Notes: generated by a model from the letters alone, not told the origin. A stretch of DNA of 64,000 bases from Sediminicola sp963974715 (GCA_963974715.1 CAXBDK010000010.1:124001-188000), one strand, 5' to 3'; numbered from the stretch's first letter, positions 23,785 to 33,478 are shown. A program made the numbers and translations.

Positions 23785-25665
23785 TTAGCCCTCCATTAAC
23801 GTGGTGAGTTCAAACCAGCGTTCGGTATGGGATTCCAAGGTATCCTCCAGTTCTTTAAGTTCCAAAGAGAGTTTGTCTATTTCCGCTCCCGACAGGCTGG
23901 GGTCCGCAAATTTGTTCTGCAGTTCAACTTTTTTCGATTCTAGGCGCTGTATGGTCTTTTCAAGGTTGTTGTATTCCTTTTGATCGGCATAGGAGAGCTT
24001 TTTTTGCGGCTGTTCCGACTTCCAATTTGTTTTGGTCGGTTTGGGTTCCACCTCATTTTCCTTGGCTGCCCTATAATCTGCCACGATACTGTCCTCGTAC
24101 GCCCTAAAGTCGGAATAGTTGCCAGGGAAGTCCTCTATTTCGGCATTCCCCCTAAAAACGAACAGGTGGTCCACGATCTTGTCCATAAAGTAACGATCGT
24201 GCGAAACAACCAATAGGCACCCCGGAAAATCCAGGAGAAAACTTTCCAGGACGTTAAGGGTAACGATATCTAGGTCATTGGTAGGTTCATCCAGGATAAG
24301 AAAGTTGGGGTTTTGTATAAGAACGGTACAGAGATAGAGTCGCTTGCGTTCCCCTCCGCTCAGTTTTTCCACAAAATCATATTGTTTTTTACGATCGAAC
24401 AGAAACCGCTCCAAGAGTTGTTGTGCCGATATCTGTCGGCCTTTTTTTAATGGGATGTAGTCGCCGAATTCCCTTATGACATCTATTACCTTTTGTCCCT
24501 CTTTTATGTGTATCCCTTTCTGGGTATAGTAGCCAAATTTAATGGTTTCCCCTACCACCACCTTTCCGCCATCCGGAACGTCCGTACCGGTGAGCAGGTT
24601 GAGGAAGGTGGATTTTCCGGTACCGTTCTTCCCAATGATACCGATGCGTTCGCCCTTAAGAAAATTGTATTCAAATCTGTCCAAAATAGGTTTGCCCGGA
24701 TAGGACTTCGAAATTTTGTGAAGTTCCATGATCTTGCTGCCAAGGCGCTCCATATTTATTTCCAGTTCGATCTGGTGTTCCTGTCTCCGTTTACTGGCTT
24801 TTTCTTTGATGGCCTGGAAATCGTCTATACGCGATTTGGATTTTGTGGTCCTTGCTTTTGGCTGCCGGCGCATCCAGGTAAGTTCTTGGTTGTAGAGTAT
24901 CTTGGATTTGTGGTGTTCCACCGCTTCCTGCTCCAATCTTGCCTCCTTCTTTTCAAGGTAGTAGGAATAATTGCCCTTATAGGAATAGAGCTGTCCATTG
25001 TCCAGTTCCATTATTTCATTGCATACCCGTTCCAAAAAGAACCGATCGTGCGTTACCATAAAAAGGGTAATGTTTTCCTTGGCAAAATAAGACTCCAGCC
25101 ATTCGATCATTTCCAGATCCAAATGGTTGGTCGGCTCGTCCAAGATCAACAGGTCGGGTTTATTGATAAGGGCATTGGCCAAGGCCAAACGCTTTTTTTG
25201 GCCTCCCGATAACATGCCCACTTTGATCGTAAGATCGTCGAACCTCAGTTTGGACAAGATCTGCCGGTATTGGGTCTCAAAGTCCCAAGCATCGTTCAGT
25301 TCCATGGCCTCAAAAGCTTTTTGGTAGGCATTGGCATCCTCCGGATTTTCCAGCGCCTTTTCATAATTGGAGAGGACCTTTAGGATTTCATTGTCCGAAT
25401 CAAAAATGGTCCCTTCTATGGTAAGTTCCGGATTGAGGTCCGGTTCTTGCGAAAGATAGGAGACACGGGTCCCTTTTCGAAAGGTTACCTGCCCTGTATC
25501 AGGGGTGTCCAGACCTGCCAGAATATTTAAAATAGAGGTCTTTCCACTTCCATTTTTGGCGATGAGGGCTATTTTTTGATCCTTATTGATTCCAAAAGAA
25601 AGGTTTTGGAAAAGAATCAGTTCGCCATATGATTTGGCTATATTTTCTACGGTGAGAAGGTTCAT
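23785..25665 (-). CDS. ABC-F family ATPase (Uup-like, ribosome-associated)
   Basis: The 626-residue soluble protein has two ABC domains in one chain and no membrane part. The first P-loop is AKNGSGKTS (residues 36-44), with LSGGQKKRLALANAL and DEPTNHLD; the second is GKNGTGKST with LSGGERKRLYLC and DEPTNDLD. A linker with basic residues lies between them and a coiled coil (about 560-620) closes the protein, as in Uup. ABC-F proteins act on the ribosome or, for Uup, in tolerance to DNA damage. It probably shares a transcript with the Lnb-like gene 9 bases upstream. Confidence 0.92.
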   Translation of the reverse strand: MNLLTVENIAKSYGELILFQNLSFGINKDQKIALIAKNGSGKTSILNILAGLDTPDTGQVTFRKGTRVSYLSQEPDLNPELTIEGTIFDSDNEILKVLSNYEKALENPEDANAYQKAFEAMELNDAWDFETQYRQILSKLRFDDLTIKVGMLSGGQKKRLALANALINKPDLLILDEPTNHLDLEMIEWLESYFAKENITLFMVTHDRFFLERVCNEIMELDNGQLYSYKGNYSYYLEKKEARLEQEAVEHHKSKILYNQELTWMRRQPKARTTKSKSRIDDFQAIKEKASKRRQEHQIELEINMERLGSKIMELHKISKSYPGKPILDRFEYNFLKGERIGIIGKNGTGKSTFLNLLTGTDVPDGGKVVVGETIKFGYYTQKGIHIKEGQKVIDVIREFGDYIPLKKGRQISAQQLLERFLFDRKKQYDFVEKLSGGERKRLYLCTVLIQNPNFLILDEPTNDLDIVTLNVLESFLLDFPGCLLVVSHDRYFMDKIVDHLFVFRGNAEIEDFPGNYSDFRAYEDSIVADYRAAKENEVEPKPTKTNWKSEQPQKKLSYADQKEYNNLEKTIQRLESKKVELQNKFADPSLSGAEIDKLSLELKELEDTLESHTERWFELTTLMEG

Positions 25666-25674
25666 GTAAACGTT

Positions 25675-26856
25675 TTATTTATTAAGGTTCCCTTTTTGAT
25701 AATATAACAAAAAGAAATATCTGGCTCCGAAGAGGAACAATAAGGGCACTATCAAAGGGGAGAATATCTGGAATCCCGCTATCCAAAGAGCCAATAACAG
25801 TACAAGCAAGAGCAACAGTAAGATCAAATACACTACGCTCCATTTGGGCAAAGGACCCTTTTTGGCCAAAAAGAAGGCCACTACAAGGTTTAAAGGGAAG
25901 GCCCATAAAATATTGAAATTTCCCGCAGTGGCGGTGTGGTCCGTAAAAAACCAAAGGAATATGATTAGGACACCCGTGATCCCACTTAGAAAAAAGAGTA
26001 CAAAATCCAAGCTCCTGCTCCGGCTATGGTTCTTTAGGTCGATTCCGGTAATTATAACGGTAAAGGCCATCAGTGCCAATAGCCAAAATAGGGGAGAGGC
26101 CAAAAAATAAGGGTCCGGGCTTTTATTGGTGGATTCCAATATAGTTCTGCTGCGTTCTACCAAAGGTTTCCCATCTAAAGTGGTACGATCCAATTGTTCC
26201 ATCACATAGTTGGGAAGGAACATGTGTTGGTACGGAGTGGCCTCCCTGTCTATCACCGATCCCAAGGCGATATCGATTCCAAAGGCAGACCAAGAATTAG
26301 TATTGAGGTTTTGATGTATCAACTCCCTAAAGGTAAAACGTTCCTTTAAATAATTGTGGAACACCAATTGCTCCCCATATACTTTGCCCAAAATTTCCGG
26401 TAGTTTTGTAGCACAGTTGTTAAAGAGGAAATCATATTTATAATCCCTGTTCTCAGGTCTGTAATTGTTCTCCAAGAACTCGAACAAGGCCTTGGTCCCC
26501 TCAGGGGAAAGGTCGAGCAATTGTTCTTTTACCCACCTGTTTTCCAGTTCGTACTCCCATAAAAAATCTTCGAATTTTTGCCGGCTGAGCGAATATAACA
26601 GTTTGCCCTGTGCAAACTTCATGTAAAAGTTCGGTTCACGAAAATTGAATGTCCCATAGTTGTATACCACATCGATTCCCAAAACCGGATCCTGCAATCG
26701 GAAGGCACTGTGGCCAAAAGTGCTATAGAGCTCGTTGCCACTGCCACAGGTTATCACACTTATACCGGCATCCTCGGAAAGAGTCGGCAGCTGTGATATG
26801 GCCATTAAGGGCGACCCCAGCAAAAACAAGTAGAGGACTAAATATTTTAATGGCAT
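25675..26856 (-). CDS. DUF4105/Lnb-type membrane protein, candidate lipoprotein N-acyltransferase
   Basis: The 393-residue protein has a signal peptide, a periplasmic domain, and about five C-terminal membrane helices (residues 255-390). The periplasmic domain shows STFGHSAFRL (about 45-54) and FNNCATKLPE (about 145), a His/Cys pair typical of Lnb_N (DUF4105). Proteins of this family have been reported as lipoprotein N-acyltransferases in Bacteroides, which complete triacylated lipoproteins. It heads a minus-strand operon with ABC-F, the methyltransferase-like gene and the 45-residue protein. Confidence 0.85.
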   Translation of the reverse strand: MPLKYLVLYLFLLGSPLMAISQLPTLSEDAGISVITCGSGNELYSTFGHSAFRLQDPVLGIDVVYNYGTFNFREPNFYMKFAQGKLLYSLSRQKFEDFLWEYELENRWVKEQLLDLSPEGTKALFEFLENNYRPENRDYKYDFLFNNCATKLPEILGKVYGEQLVFHNYLKERFTFRELIHQNLNTNSWSAFGIDIALGSVIDREATPYQHMFLPNYVMEQLDRTTLDGKPLVERSRTILESTNKSPDPYFLASPLFWLLALMAFTVIITGIDLKNHSRSRSLDFVLFFLSGITGVLIIFLWFFTDHTATAGNFNILWAFPLNLVVAFFLAKKGPLPKWSVVYLILLLLLLVLLLALWIAGFQIFSPLIVPLLFLFGARYFFLLYYQKGNLNK

Positions 26857-27174
26857 GGCATTATGATGTTTTTCCTTCTTTGGCGCAAATATCGAATAAA
26901 TAAAGGGATTAACACAGGGCCCAAGGGTAGATTATAAAAAAGGCCAACTATTTTTAACGGATATTTTTATTAAACACTAATTTTACCAATAAGCGGAAGT
27001 TGCCTATGCGGAAATCGGGGTTGAAACAGTAGCTTTGGATTTTCCGATCAGGGTGGCGGCCGGCCTTTTTTTGACAAACGCACAAGACCTGTCCCATTCC
27101 GATTGGCGTAAACAGAATTGGATTGAGGACGGGTAAGTCCTGATGGAAACTATAATACAAACTAAAAATAACCG
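26857..27174. other. Divergent intergenic region between lnb-like gene and pssA
   Basis: Both flanking genes point away from this 318-base stretch, so it should hold both promoters. A minus-strand GATATTTG (26886-26893, one mismatch to TAnnTTTG) lies 30 bases before the Lnb-like gene. A plus-strand TAGCTTTG (27030-27037) is a full match but 138 bases before pssA. A short antisense frame (26954-27160) has no protein-like features. No tRNA or repeat is visible. Confidence 0.5.
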
Positions 27175-27921
27175 ATGAAAAAACATGTTCCCAACCTGAT
27201 TACCCTTTTAAATGTATTTTGTGGCTGTATTGCAGTGGTTTTTGCAGTGGAAAACGAATTGGAAATGGCGGCACTGTTCGTATTTTTTGGGATCTTTTTC
27301 GATTTTTTTGACGGACTGGCAGCCAGGGCCCTTAAGGTACAGAGCGAATTGGGTCTTCAACTGGACTCCTTGGCCGATATGATCACCAGTGGACTGGTGC
27401 CGGGCATAGTCATGTTCCAGCTTTTAAAAATGTCCACATTGGGCGGTTGGAACGTGGTCATCGGGGAGACGGCCGGGAGTGTCCTATCCTCGGATTCGGA
27501 GGTACGGTTTCTTCCCTTCCTCGGTTTTCTGATCACTTTGGCCTCCGCTTACCGACTGGCCAAGTTCAATACGGATGAAAATCAGGTATCCTCCTTTATC
27601 GGTCTGCCGACCCCTGCAAATGCACTGCTGATCTTTTCCCTGCCGCTGATCTTGTTGTACCATCATAACGATCTGCTGAACTCGATCATCCTGAACCAGT
27701 GGTTTTTAATGGGAATGACCTTGTTGAGCTCCTTTCTGCTGAATGCCAATATTCCCTTATTTGCCCTTAAGTTCAAGAATTGGAGCTTTAGGGACAATGC
27801 CCTTAGGTATGTTTTTGTGATGATCTCCTTGGTGCTGATCGTTACTATGCGCTATTTGGCCATTCCCGTGATCATCGGTTTTTATATTATCAGCTCCATT
27901 GCTTCCAACCTCAAGTCCTAA
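27175..27921 (+). CDS. pssA: CDP-diacylglycerol-serine O-phosphatidyltransferase
   Basis: The 248-residue membrane enzyme makes phosphatidylserine, the precursor of phosphatidylethanolamine. The CDP-alcohol phosphotransferase signature is complete: DG, AR after two residues, G after eight, and two Asp spaced by three (within DGLAARALKVQSELG and LQLDSLADM). About seven membrane helices are predicted. It converges with lptB and stands alone on the plus strand. Confidence 0.93.
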   Translation: MKKHVPNLITLLNVFCGCIAVVFAVENELEMAALFVFFGIFFDFFDGLAARALKVQSELGLQLDSLADMITSGLVPGIVMFQLLKMSTLGGWNVVIGETAGSVLSSDSEVRFLPFLGFLITLASAYRLAKFNTDENQVSSFIGLPTPANALLIFSLPLILLYHHNDLLNSIILNQWFLMGMTLLSSFLLNANIPLFALKFKNWSFRDNALRYVFVMISLVLIVTMRYLAIPVIIGFYIISSIASNLKS

Positions 27922-28003
27922 AGTTTGGCAGGGGCTATAATGGTGGGTGAATGGATAGGGCAAGAAATTTCTTTTGGCAATACCGGGACCGAAAAAAGAA
28001 ATC

Positions 28004-28744
28004 TTAAAAATCCAATTTCTTTTTCCGTAGCTCAAAATTCTGGCCCAGATAGACCTTCCTGACCATCTCATCTGCGGCCAGGTCTTCGGGAATGCCCGAC
28101 TTGAGGATCCCCCCTTCGAACATAAGATAAGATCGTTCGGTGATGGCCAAGGTTTCCTGTACGTTGTGATCTGTGATCAGAATCCCTATATTTTTGTTCT
28201 TAAGCTGTGCCACAATGCGCTGTATGTCCTCTACCGCCACTGGATCTACCCCTGCAAAAGGTTCGTCCAAAAGAATGAATTTGGGATCCGTGGCCAAGGC
28301 CCGGGCAATTTCGGTCCGTCTTCGTTCCCCTCCCGAGAGAAGGTCGCCCCGGTTTTTGCGGATATGCCCCAGGCCAAATTCCTCTATTAGGGACTCCATC
28401 TTCATGTGTTGTTCCTTTTTGCTGAGTTTGGTGAGCTGCAACACGCTGAGGATGTTCTTTTCAATGCTCAATTTTCGAAATACCGATGCTTCTTGGGCCA
28501 AATAACCAATACCGTTCTGGGCGCGTTTGTACATGGGGAAATTGGTGATTTCCATTTGGTCCAGATAAATGTTGCCGCCATTGGGTTTTATAAGGCCCAC
28601 GATCATATAGAAGGAGGTGGTCTTTCCGGCCCCGTTGGGACCCAGTAGGCCCACGATCTCCCCTTGGTTCACTTCCAGGGAAATTCCCCTTACCACCTGT
28701 CGCCCACGGTAGGACTTCATTATATTTTCTGCCCTTAACTTCAT
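28004..28744 (-). CDS. lptB: LPS export ABC transporter ATPase
   Basis: The 246-residue ATPase powers extraction of lipopolysaccharide from the inner membrane together with LptF and LptG. Walker A is GPNGAGKT (residues 35-42), the signature LSGGERRRTEIARAL, and Walker B LLDEPFAGVDP; the PFAGVDP sequence is typical of LptB. The C terminus is short, as in LptB. It is preceded by its own -7 box and lies in a cluster with tatC and kdsD. An OstA-like LptA/LptD-type protein is encoded at 56792-58507. Confidence 0.93.
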   Translation of the reverse strand: MKLRAENIMKSYRGRQVVRGISLEVNQGEIVGLLGPNGAGKTTSFYMIVGLIKPNGGNIYLDQMEITNFPMYKRAQNGIGYLAQEASVFRKLSIEKNILSVLQLTKLSKKEQHMKMESLIEEFGLGHIRKNRGDLLSGGERRRTEIARALATDPKFILLDEPFAGVDPVAVEDIQRIVAQLKNKNIGILITDHNVQETLAITERSYLMFEGGILKSGIPEDLAADEMVRKVYLGQNFELRKKKLDF

Positions 28745-28762
28745 TTATCCGTATTATGGTTC

Positions 28763-28770
28763 CAAAACTA
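28763..28770 (-). promoter_or_regulatory. Candidate -7 box for lptB
   Basis: Minus-strand TAGTTTTG matches TAnnTTTG and lies 19 bases before the lptB ATG, giving a short leader. Confidence 0.4.
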
Positions 28771-28808
28771 CTGTATCCCGATCTTTCGGGCGAAGATTTG
28801 TACAATAT

Positions 28809-29159
28809 TTAACCTTCCTGATTTTCTAGGGCCTCCCAGTATTCATAAGCCCTTCTAAGGTGAGGTACCACGATCGTGCCGCCCACAAGGGTGGCTATTC
28901 CCAAGGTTTCCATTACTTCCTCTTTGGTGGCTCCTTCCTTGTGGGAACTTTCCAAATGGTATTTTACGCAATCGTCGCACCGGAGCACGGCCGATGCCAC
29001 CAGGCCCAACAGCTCCTTGGTCTTTACGTCCAGCGCGCCGGCGGCATAGGCATTGGTGTCCAGATTAAAGATCCGCTTTATGATCTTATTGTTGTCCGCC
29101 AATAATTTTTCGTTCATTTTGGAACGATAGGCATTGAATTCCTTAATTTGATCTGACAT
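28809..29159 (-). CDS. Carboxymuconolactone decarboxylase family protein (AhpD-like)
   Basis: The 116-residue helical protein carries the AhpD-type redox site CDDCVKYH (Cys, Cys and the His five residues on), followed by KEGATKEEVMETL. Such proteins act as small thiol peroxidase partners or decarboxylases; with CxxC present a redox role is more likely. Its start overlaps the tatC stop by 17 bases, so the two are co-translated. Substrate unknown. Confidence 0.88.
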   Translation of the reverse strand: MSDQIKEFNAYRSKMNEKLLADNNKIIKRIFNLDTNAYAAGALDVKTKELLGLVASAVLRCDDCVKYHLESSHKEGATKEEVMETLGIATLVGGTIVVPHLRRAYEYWEALENQEG

Positions 29160-29979
29160 TCTTTTTCATTTTTTTTGCTTCCTGTCTAAGTACATAGCCC
29201 GACATATAGATGCTCACTTGGTACAGGATCAAGATGGGCACGGCCACTACGACCTGGCTGGCCACATCGGGTGGGGTGATTACCGCCGATATGATCAGTA
29301 CCACCACTAGGGCGATCTTTCTGTATTTCTTCAGTATTTCTGGCGTTACAAGTCCCACTTTGGTAAGGAAGAAGATGATGATCGGCAGTTCAAAGATCAG
29401 TCCACAGGCAATTACCGATGATCGCACCGTGGCAATGTAGGAGGCAATATCGATGTCGTTGAACACCTCATCACTAATGGTATAGCTGCCCAAAAAGTTT
29501 ATGGATAGCGGGGCCACGATATAATATCCGAAAAGTACGCCCATAAAGAACAATAGGGAGGCAATAAAAATAAAACCCCTGGCATTGTTGCGTTCCTTGT
29601 CATAGAGCCCTGGGGATATAAATTTCCACATTTCGTAAAGAAGGTAGGGGAATCCCACAATAAAGCCGGCCCAAATGGAAGTCCAGATGTGGGCGGAGAA
29701 CTGCCCGGCCATTTCCCGGCTCTGCAAACGGAACAAGGGTTCGTCACTGCAAAAGGCATCGCTGAAGCCCATTACGTTGGACATTTTGCAGAAAAATTTG
29801 TAGGTGGGAAAATCCGCCCTTTTGGGGCCAAAAATCACCGTATCAAAGATAAAGTCGGACATTACGAATGCCACGGTGCCAAAGATGAGCACGGCAAGGG
29901 TCGACCTTATAAGATGCCACCTAAGTTCTTCAAGATGGTCCAAAAAGGACATTTCATTGGGGTGTTTGGTTTTAGCCAT
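29143..29979 (-). CDS. tatC: Sec-independent protein translocase subunit TatC
   Basis: The 278-residue protein has six membrane helices and the conserved N-terminal FLDHLEELRWHLIRS motif that binds twin-arginine signal peptides. A longer first periplasmic loop (about 45-85) containing two Cys is seen, common in Bacteroidota. TatA-type genes are not adjacent. The start overlaps the kdsD stop by one base and the end overlaps the AhpD-like gene. Confidence 0.95.
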   Translation of the reverse strand: MAKTKHPNEMSFLDHLEELRWHLIRSTLAVLIFGTVAFVMSDFIFDTVIFGPKRADFPTYKFFCKMSNVMGFSDAFCSDEPLFRLQSREMAGQFSAHIWTSIWAGFIVGFPYLLYEMWKFISPGLYDKERNNARGFIFIASLLFFMGVLFGYYIVAPLSINFLGSYTISDEVFNDIDIASYIATVRSSVIACGLIFELPIIIFFLTKVGLVTPEILKKYRKIALVVVLIISAVITPPDVASQVVVAVPILILYQVSIYMSGYVLRQEAKKMKKNVRSN

Positions 29980-30944
29980 TATAGTATGCCTTCATTTATT
30001 AAGTTGTGCAAATGTACCACTCCCGCATAATTTTCCCCCTCGATTGCCAGTAATTGTGAAATTCCTTTTTCCTGCATGAGCTCCAGGGCGGTGATGGCGA
30101 GTACGTCGGAAGAGATGGTCTTGGGGTTCGGGGTCATTATATCCGCTGCGGTAAGCCCATTTATATTGTCGTATTTGTTCAGCATCCTTCTAATGTCCCC
30201 ATCGGTGATGATGCCTATGATCCTCTCTTCTTCCAGTACGGCGGTGACCCCCAACATTTTTTCCGAAATTTCTACGATTACCTGTTTTACGTCCGAGGTA
30301 GGGCTGACCTGTGGTTTCATATTGCCATTGGCAATATCGGACACCCTGAGGTAAAGTCTTTTTCCTAGGGAGCCCCCAGGATGGAATTTGGCAAAATCCT
30401 GGCTACTAAAGCCCCTGAGTTCCAATAAACAGATGGCAAGGGCATCGCCCATTACCAATTGTGCCGTGGTACTGGTGGTAGGGGCCAAGTTATTGGGACA
30501 GGCCTCCTTTTCCACAAAGGTGTTAAGTACGAAATCCGCTTCCTTTCCCAAAAAGGAATTTAAGTTACCCGTCATGCCCACCAATTTGTTCTTTCCCCTT
30601 TTGATAAGGGGCACCAACATTTTGATTTCGGGAGTACTTCCACTTTTGGATATACATATTACGACATCCTGTTCCTGAATGGTCCCAAGGTCGCCATGAA
30701 TGGCGTCGCCGGCATGCATGAATATTGCCGGGGTCCCGGTTGAGTTGAGCGTCGCCACGATTTTGGAAGCTATTATGGCACTTTTGCCGATACCTGATAT
30801 CACCACCCTTCCCTTGCAACTGTGGATATGCGCTACCGTTTTTGCGAACCCTTCGTCCAATAGGGTGGCCAGATGGTATATGGCGTCCGCTTCGTTCGTA
30901 ATCGTCTTCCTTGCTGTGTCCAGTATAGCAGTGGCGTCGCTCAA
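29979..30944 (-). CDS. kdsD: Arabinose-5-phosphate isomerase (SIS plus two CBS domains)
   Basis: The 321-residue enzyme converts ribulose 5-phosphate to arabinose 5-phosphate, the first step to Kdo of LPS. The SIS domain shows GIGKSAIIASKIVATLNSTG and MHAGDAIHGDLG; two CBS repeats follow from about residue 205. The start codon is TTG, since no in-frame ATG exists before the preceding region. It leads the kdsD-tatC-AhpD-like cluster and is divergent from recQ, an arrangement common in this family. Confidence 0.93.
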   Translation of the reverse strand: MSDATAILDTARKTITNEADAIYHLATLLDEGFAKTVAHIHSCKGRVVISGIGKSAIIASKIVATLNSTGTPAIFMHAGDAIHGDLGTIQEQDVVICISKSGSTPEIKMLVPLIKRGKNKLVGMTGNLNSFLGKEADFVLNTFVEKEACPNNLAPTTSTTAQLVMGDALAICLLELRGFSSQDFAKFHPGGSLGKRLYLRVSDIANGNMKPQVSPTSDVKQVIVEISEKMLGVTAVLEEERIIGIITDGDIRRMLNKYDNINGLTAADIMTPNPKTISSDVLAITALELMQEKGISQLLAIEGENYAGVVHLHNLINEGIL

Positions 30945-31001
30945 TGTAAAAATGGGATTATGTGATTGGATTACTAAAAGAATGTGTTATATTTAATTTT
31001 A

Positions 31002-31009
31002 CAAAATTA
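31002..31009 (-). promoter_or_regulatory. Candidate -7 box for kdsD
   Basis: Minus-strand TAATTTTG lies 57 bases before the kdsD start in very AT-rich divergent DNA. Confidence 0.4.
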
Positions 31010-31156
31010 CATAAACTTAATTTTATAGTAAATTTTAAATTTGGATAAATTAAATGGCCATCGGGCCATTCCATAGGCAGAAAATACGTACCTTAAGAAA
31101 TTGGGTATTTTGCCTTTGATAGCATATGAAGGTGTTCTTAAATAGTAGCGAACGGT

Positions 31157-33358
31157 ATGGGTTTGAATGAAATGGATATACATGCCTCATTAAAAAAACA
31201 TTTTGGATTTTCGAAGTTCAAAGGTCTTCAGGAAGATGTAGTTGATAATATTGTAAAGGGCAATGATACATTTGTGATCATGCCAACGGGCGGGGGAAAA
31301 TCCCTTTGCTACCAATTACCGGCACTGATGCAGCCCGGTACGGCCATTGTGGTTTCCCCATTGATCGCCCTAATGAAGAACCAGGTAGATGCCATTAGGG
31401 GCATCTCGGCGGAAAACGGCATCGCACACGTGCTGAATTCATCCCTGACCAAGTCGGAGATCAGACAGGTAAAGGAAGACATTGCCAACGGCATAACCAA
31501 ATTGCTGTACGTTGCCCCGGAATCCCTGACGAAAGAAGAATACGTAGATTTCCTCCAATCCGTTCCCCTTTCTTTTGTAGCGGTCGACGAAGCGCACTGC
31601 ATTTCGGAATGGGGACATGATTTTAGGCCGGAGTACCGGAACCTAAGGGCCATTATCTCCCGTTTGGGAGATAATATCCCGATCATAGGACTTACCGCCA
31701 CGGCCACCCCGAAGGTACAGGAAGATATCATCAAAAACTTGGGTATTACGGAGGCCAAGGTTTTTAAGGCCTCCTTTAACAGGCCCAACCTTTATTATGA
31801 GGTCAGGCCCAAAACCACCAATGTGGACTCGGACATTATACGGTTCGTAAAACAAAATGCGGGAAAATCGGGAATAATTTACTGTCTCAGTAGAAAAAAA
31901 GTGGAGGAGCTGGCACAGGTACTACAGGTGAACGGCATCAGTGCGGTGCCCTACCACGCCGGTTTCGATGCCAAGACCCGGTCCAAATATCAGGACCTGT
32001 TCCTTATGGAAGGGGTAGATGTGGTGGTGGCCACCATTGCCTTTGGTATGGGAATAGACAAACCCGATGTGCGTTTTGTGATCCATCACGATATGCCGAA
32101 GAGCATTGAGAGCTATTATCAGGAAACCGGAAGGGCCGGAAGGGATGGCGGCGAAGGGCATTGCCTGGCCTTTTATTCCTATAAGGATATCGAGAAACTG
32201 GAAAAGTTCATGTCCGGTAAACCCGTGGCCGAACAGGAAATCGGTAACGCCCTTTTACAAGAAGTGGTCGCTTATGCCGAGACGTCCATGTCGCGCAGAA
32301 AGTTTATCCTACATTATTTTGGGGAGGAATTCGACGAGGTAAGCGGAGACGGGGCGCAAATGGACGACAATACCCGAAATCCGAAGGAAAAACAGGAAGC
32401 CCAGAACGATGTGGTGAAACTGATCGAGGTGGTACAGGGAACCAAGGAAAAATTTAAATCGAAGGAAATTGTACGTACGCTTACCGGGAAGGTGAACGCG
32501 CTCATCTCTTCCCATAAAACCGATGAAAAGCCTTTTTTTGGAATCGGTTCCGATAAGGACAAAAGCTACTGGATGGCCCTTATCCGACAGGTGCTGGTAG
32601 CGGGACTCTTGCGAAAGGAAATAGAACAGTACGGAATTTTGCACATTACACCAGAAGGTGCTGAATTTCTGGCCAATCCCCGGTCCTTTATGATGACCAA
32701 GGACCATGTGTACAACCAAGAAACCGACGATGCCATTGTGAGCGCCGCCAAAACCGCAGGTGGAGTGGCCGATGAAAACCTGTTGCACCTGCTAAAGGAC
32801 CTTCGTAAAAAGGAGGCCAAAAAATTGGGGGTGCCACCATTTGTGGTATTCCAAGATCCTTCCTTGCAGGACATGGCCCTCAAATATCCCATCTCATTGG
32901 AAGAATTGGTGAATATCCATGGGGTAGGGGAGGGCAAGTCCAAGAAGTACGGGAAACCTTTTGTGGCATTCATTGCCAAATACGTGGAGGAGAACGATAT
33001 CCTAAGACCGGACGACCTTATCGTAAAGAGTACGGGAGCAAATTCTGCCCTTAAGCTGTACATCATACAGAATGTGGACAAAAAACTTCCCTTGGACGAC
33101 ATTGCCGCTGCCAAGGGCCTTAAGATCGATGAGCTCATTAAGGAAATGGAACAGATCGTCTTTAGCGGGACCAAACTCAACCTGAGCTATTGGGTGGACG
33201 AAATTTTGGACGAGGACCAGCAGGAGGAAATCCATGAATATTTTTTGGAAGCCGAAACCGACAATATAGAGGAGGCGGTAAAGGAATTTGACGGTGACTA
33301 TGAAGATGAGGAACTGCGACTGTACCGATTGAAATTTATCAGTGAAGTGGCAAATTAA
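31157..33358 (+). CDS. recQ: ATP-dependent DNA helicase RecQ
   Basis: The 733-residue protein unwinds DNA during recombinational repair. The helicase core has motif I TGGGKSLCYQL (residues 44-54), motif II DEAH (144-147) and motif VI QETGRAGRDG. The zinc-binding RQC region appears changed: no four-Cys cluster is visible after motif VI. An HRDC-like domain lies near 560-640 (LKDLRKKEAKKLGVPPF), and an acidic C-terminal extension follows. A second in-frame ATG at 31172 is possible as the start. Confidence 0.94.
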   Translation: MGLNEMDIHASLKKHFGFSKFKGLQEDVVDNIVKGNDTFVIMPTGGGKSLCYQLPALMQPGTAIVVSPLIALMKNQVDAIRGISAENGIAHVLNSSLTKSEIRQVKEDIANGITKLLYVAPESLTKEEYVDFLQSVPLSFVAVDEAHCISEWGHDFRPEYRNLRAIISRLGDNIPIIGLTATATPKVQEDIIKNLGITEAKVFKASFNRPNLYYEVRPKTTNVDSDIIRFVKQNAGKSGIIYCLSRKKVEELAQVLQVNGISAVPYHAGFDAKTRSKYQDLFLMEGVDVVVATIAFGMGIDKPDVRFVIHHDMPKSIESYYQETGRAGRDGGEGHCLAFYSYKDIEKLEKFMSGKPVAEQEIGNALLQEVVAYAETSMSRRKFILHYFGEEFDEVSGDGAQMDDNTRNPKEKQEAQNDVVKLIEVVQGTKEKFKSKEIVRTLTGKVNALISSHKTDEKPFFGIGSDKDKSYWMALIRQVLVAGLLRKEIEQYGILHITPEGAEFLANPRSFMMTKDHVYNQETDDAIVSAAKTAGGVADENLLHLLKDLRKKEAKKLGVPPFVVFQDPSLQDMALKYPISLEELVNIHGVGEGKSKKYGKPFVAFIAKYVEENDILRPDDLIVKSTGANSALKLYIIQNVDKKLPLDDIAAAKGLKIDELIKEMEQIVFSGTKLNLSYWVDEILDEDQQEEIHEYFLEAETDNIEEAVKEFDGDYEDEELRLYRLKFISEVAN

Positions 33359-33421
33359 AAATGGTATCCCGAAAATGGAACCTACATTGGCCAAGTTGAG
33401 AGCATTGTTTTTGCCGATAAT

Positions 33422-33455
33422 AAAAGCCCCTTCCGGTCATCCGGAAGGGGCTTTT
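33422..33455. terminator. Bidirectional intrinsic terminator after recQ
   Basis: A perfect 15-base stem (AAAAGCCCCTTCCGG and its complement) with loop TCAT. It can serve recQ and the convergent CCC-motif gene. Confidence 0.92.
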
Positions 33456-33478
33456 TGGACCCCATCGGATCAGGTCCC

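Noticed and set aside
24493..25212. 239-residue plus-strand frame opposite the ABC-F gene
   Set aside because: Entirely inside a gene with both ABC signatures; no motif in the antisense product.
26954..27160. 68-residue minus-strand ORF in the lnb-pssA gap
   Set aside because: No start context, domain or hydrophobic pattern; it overlaps both candidate promoter areas.
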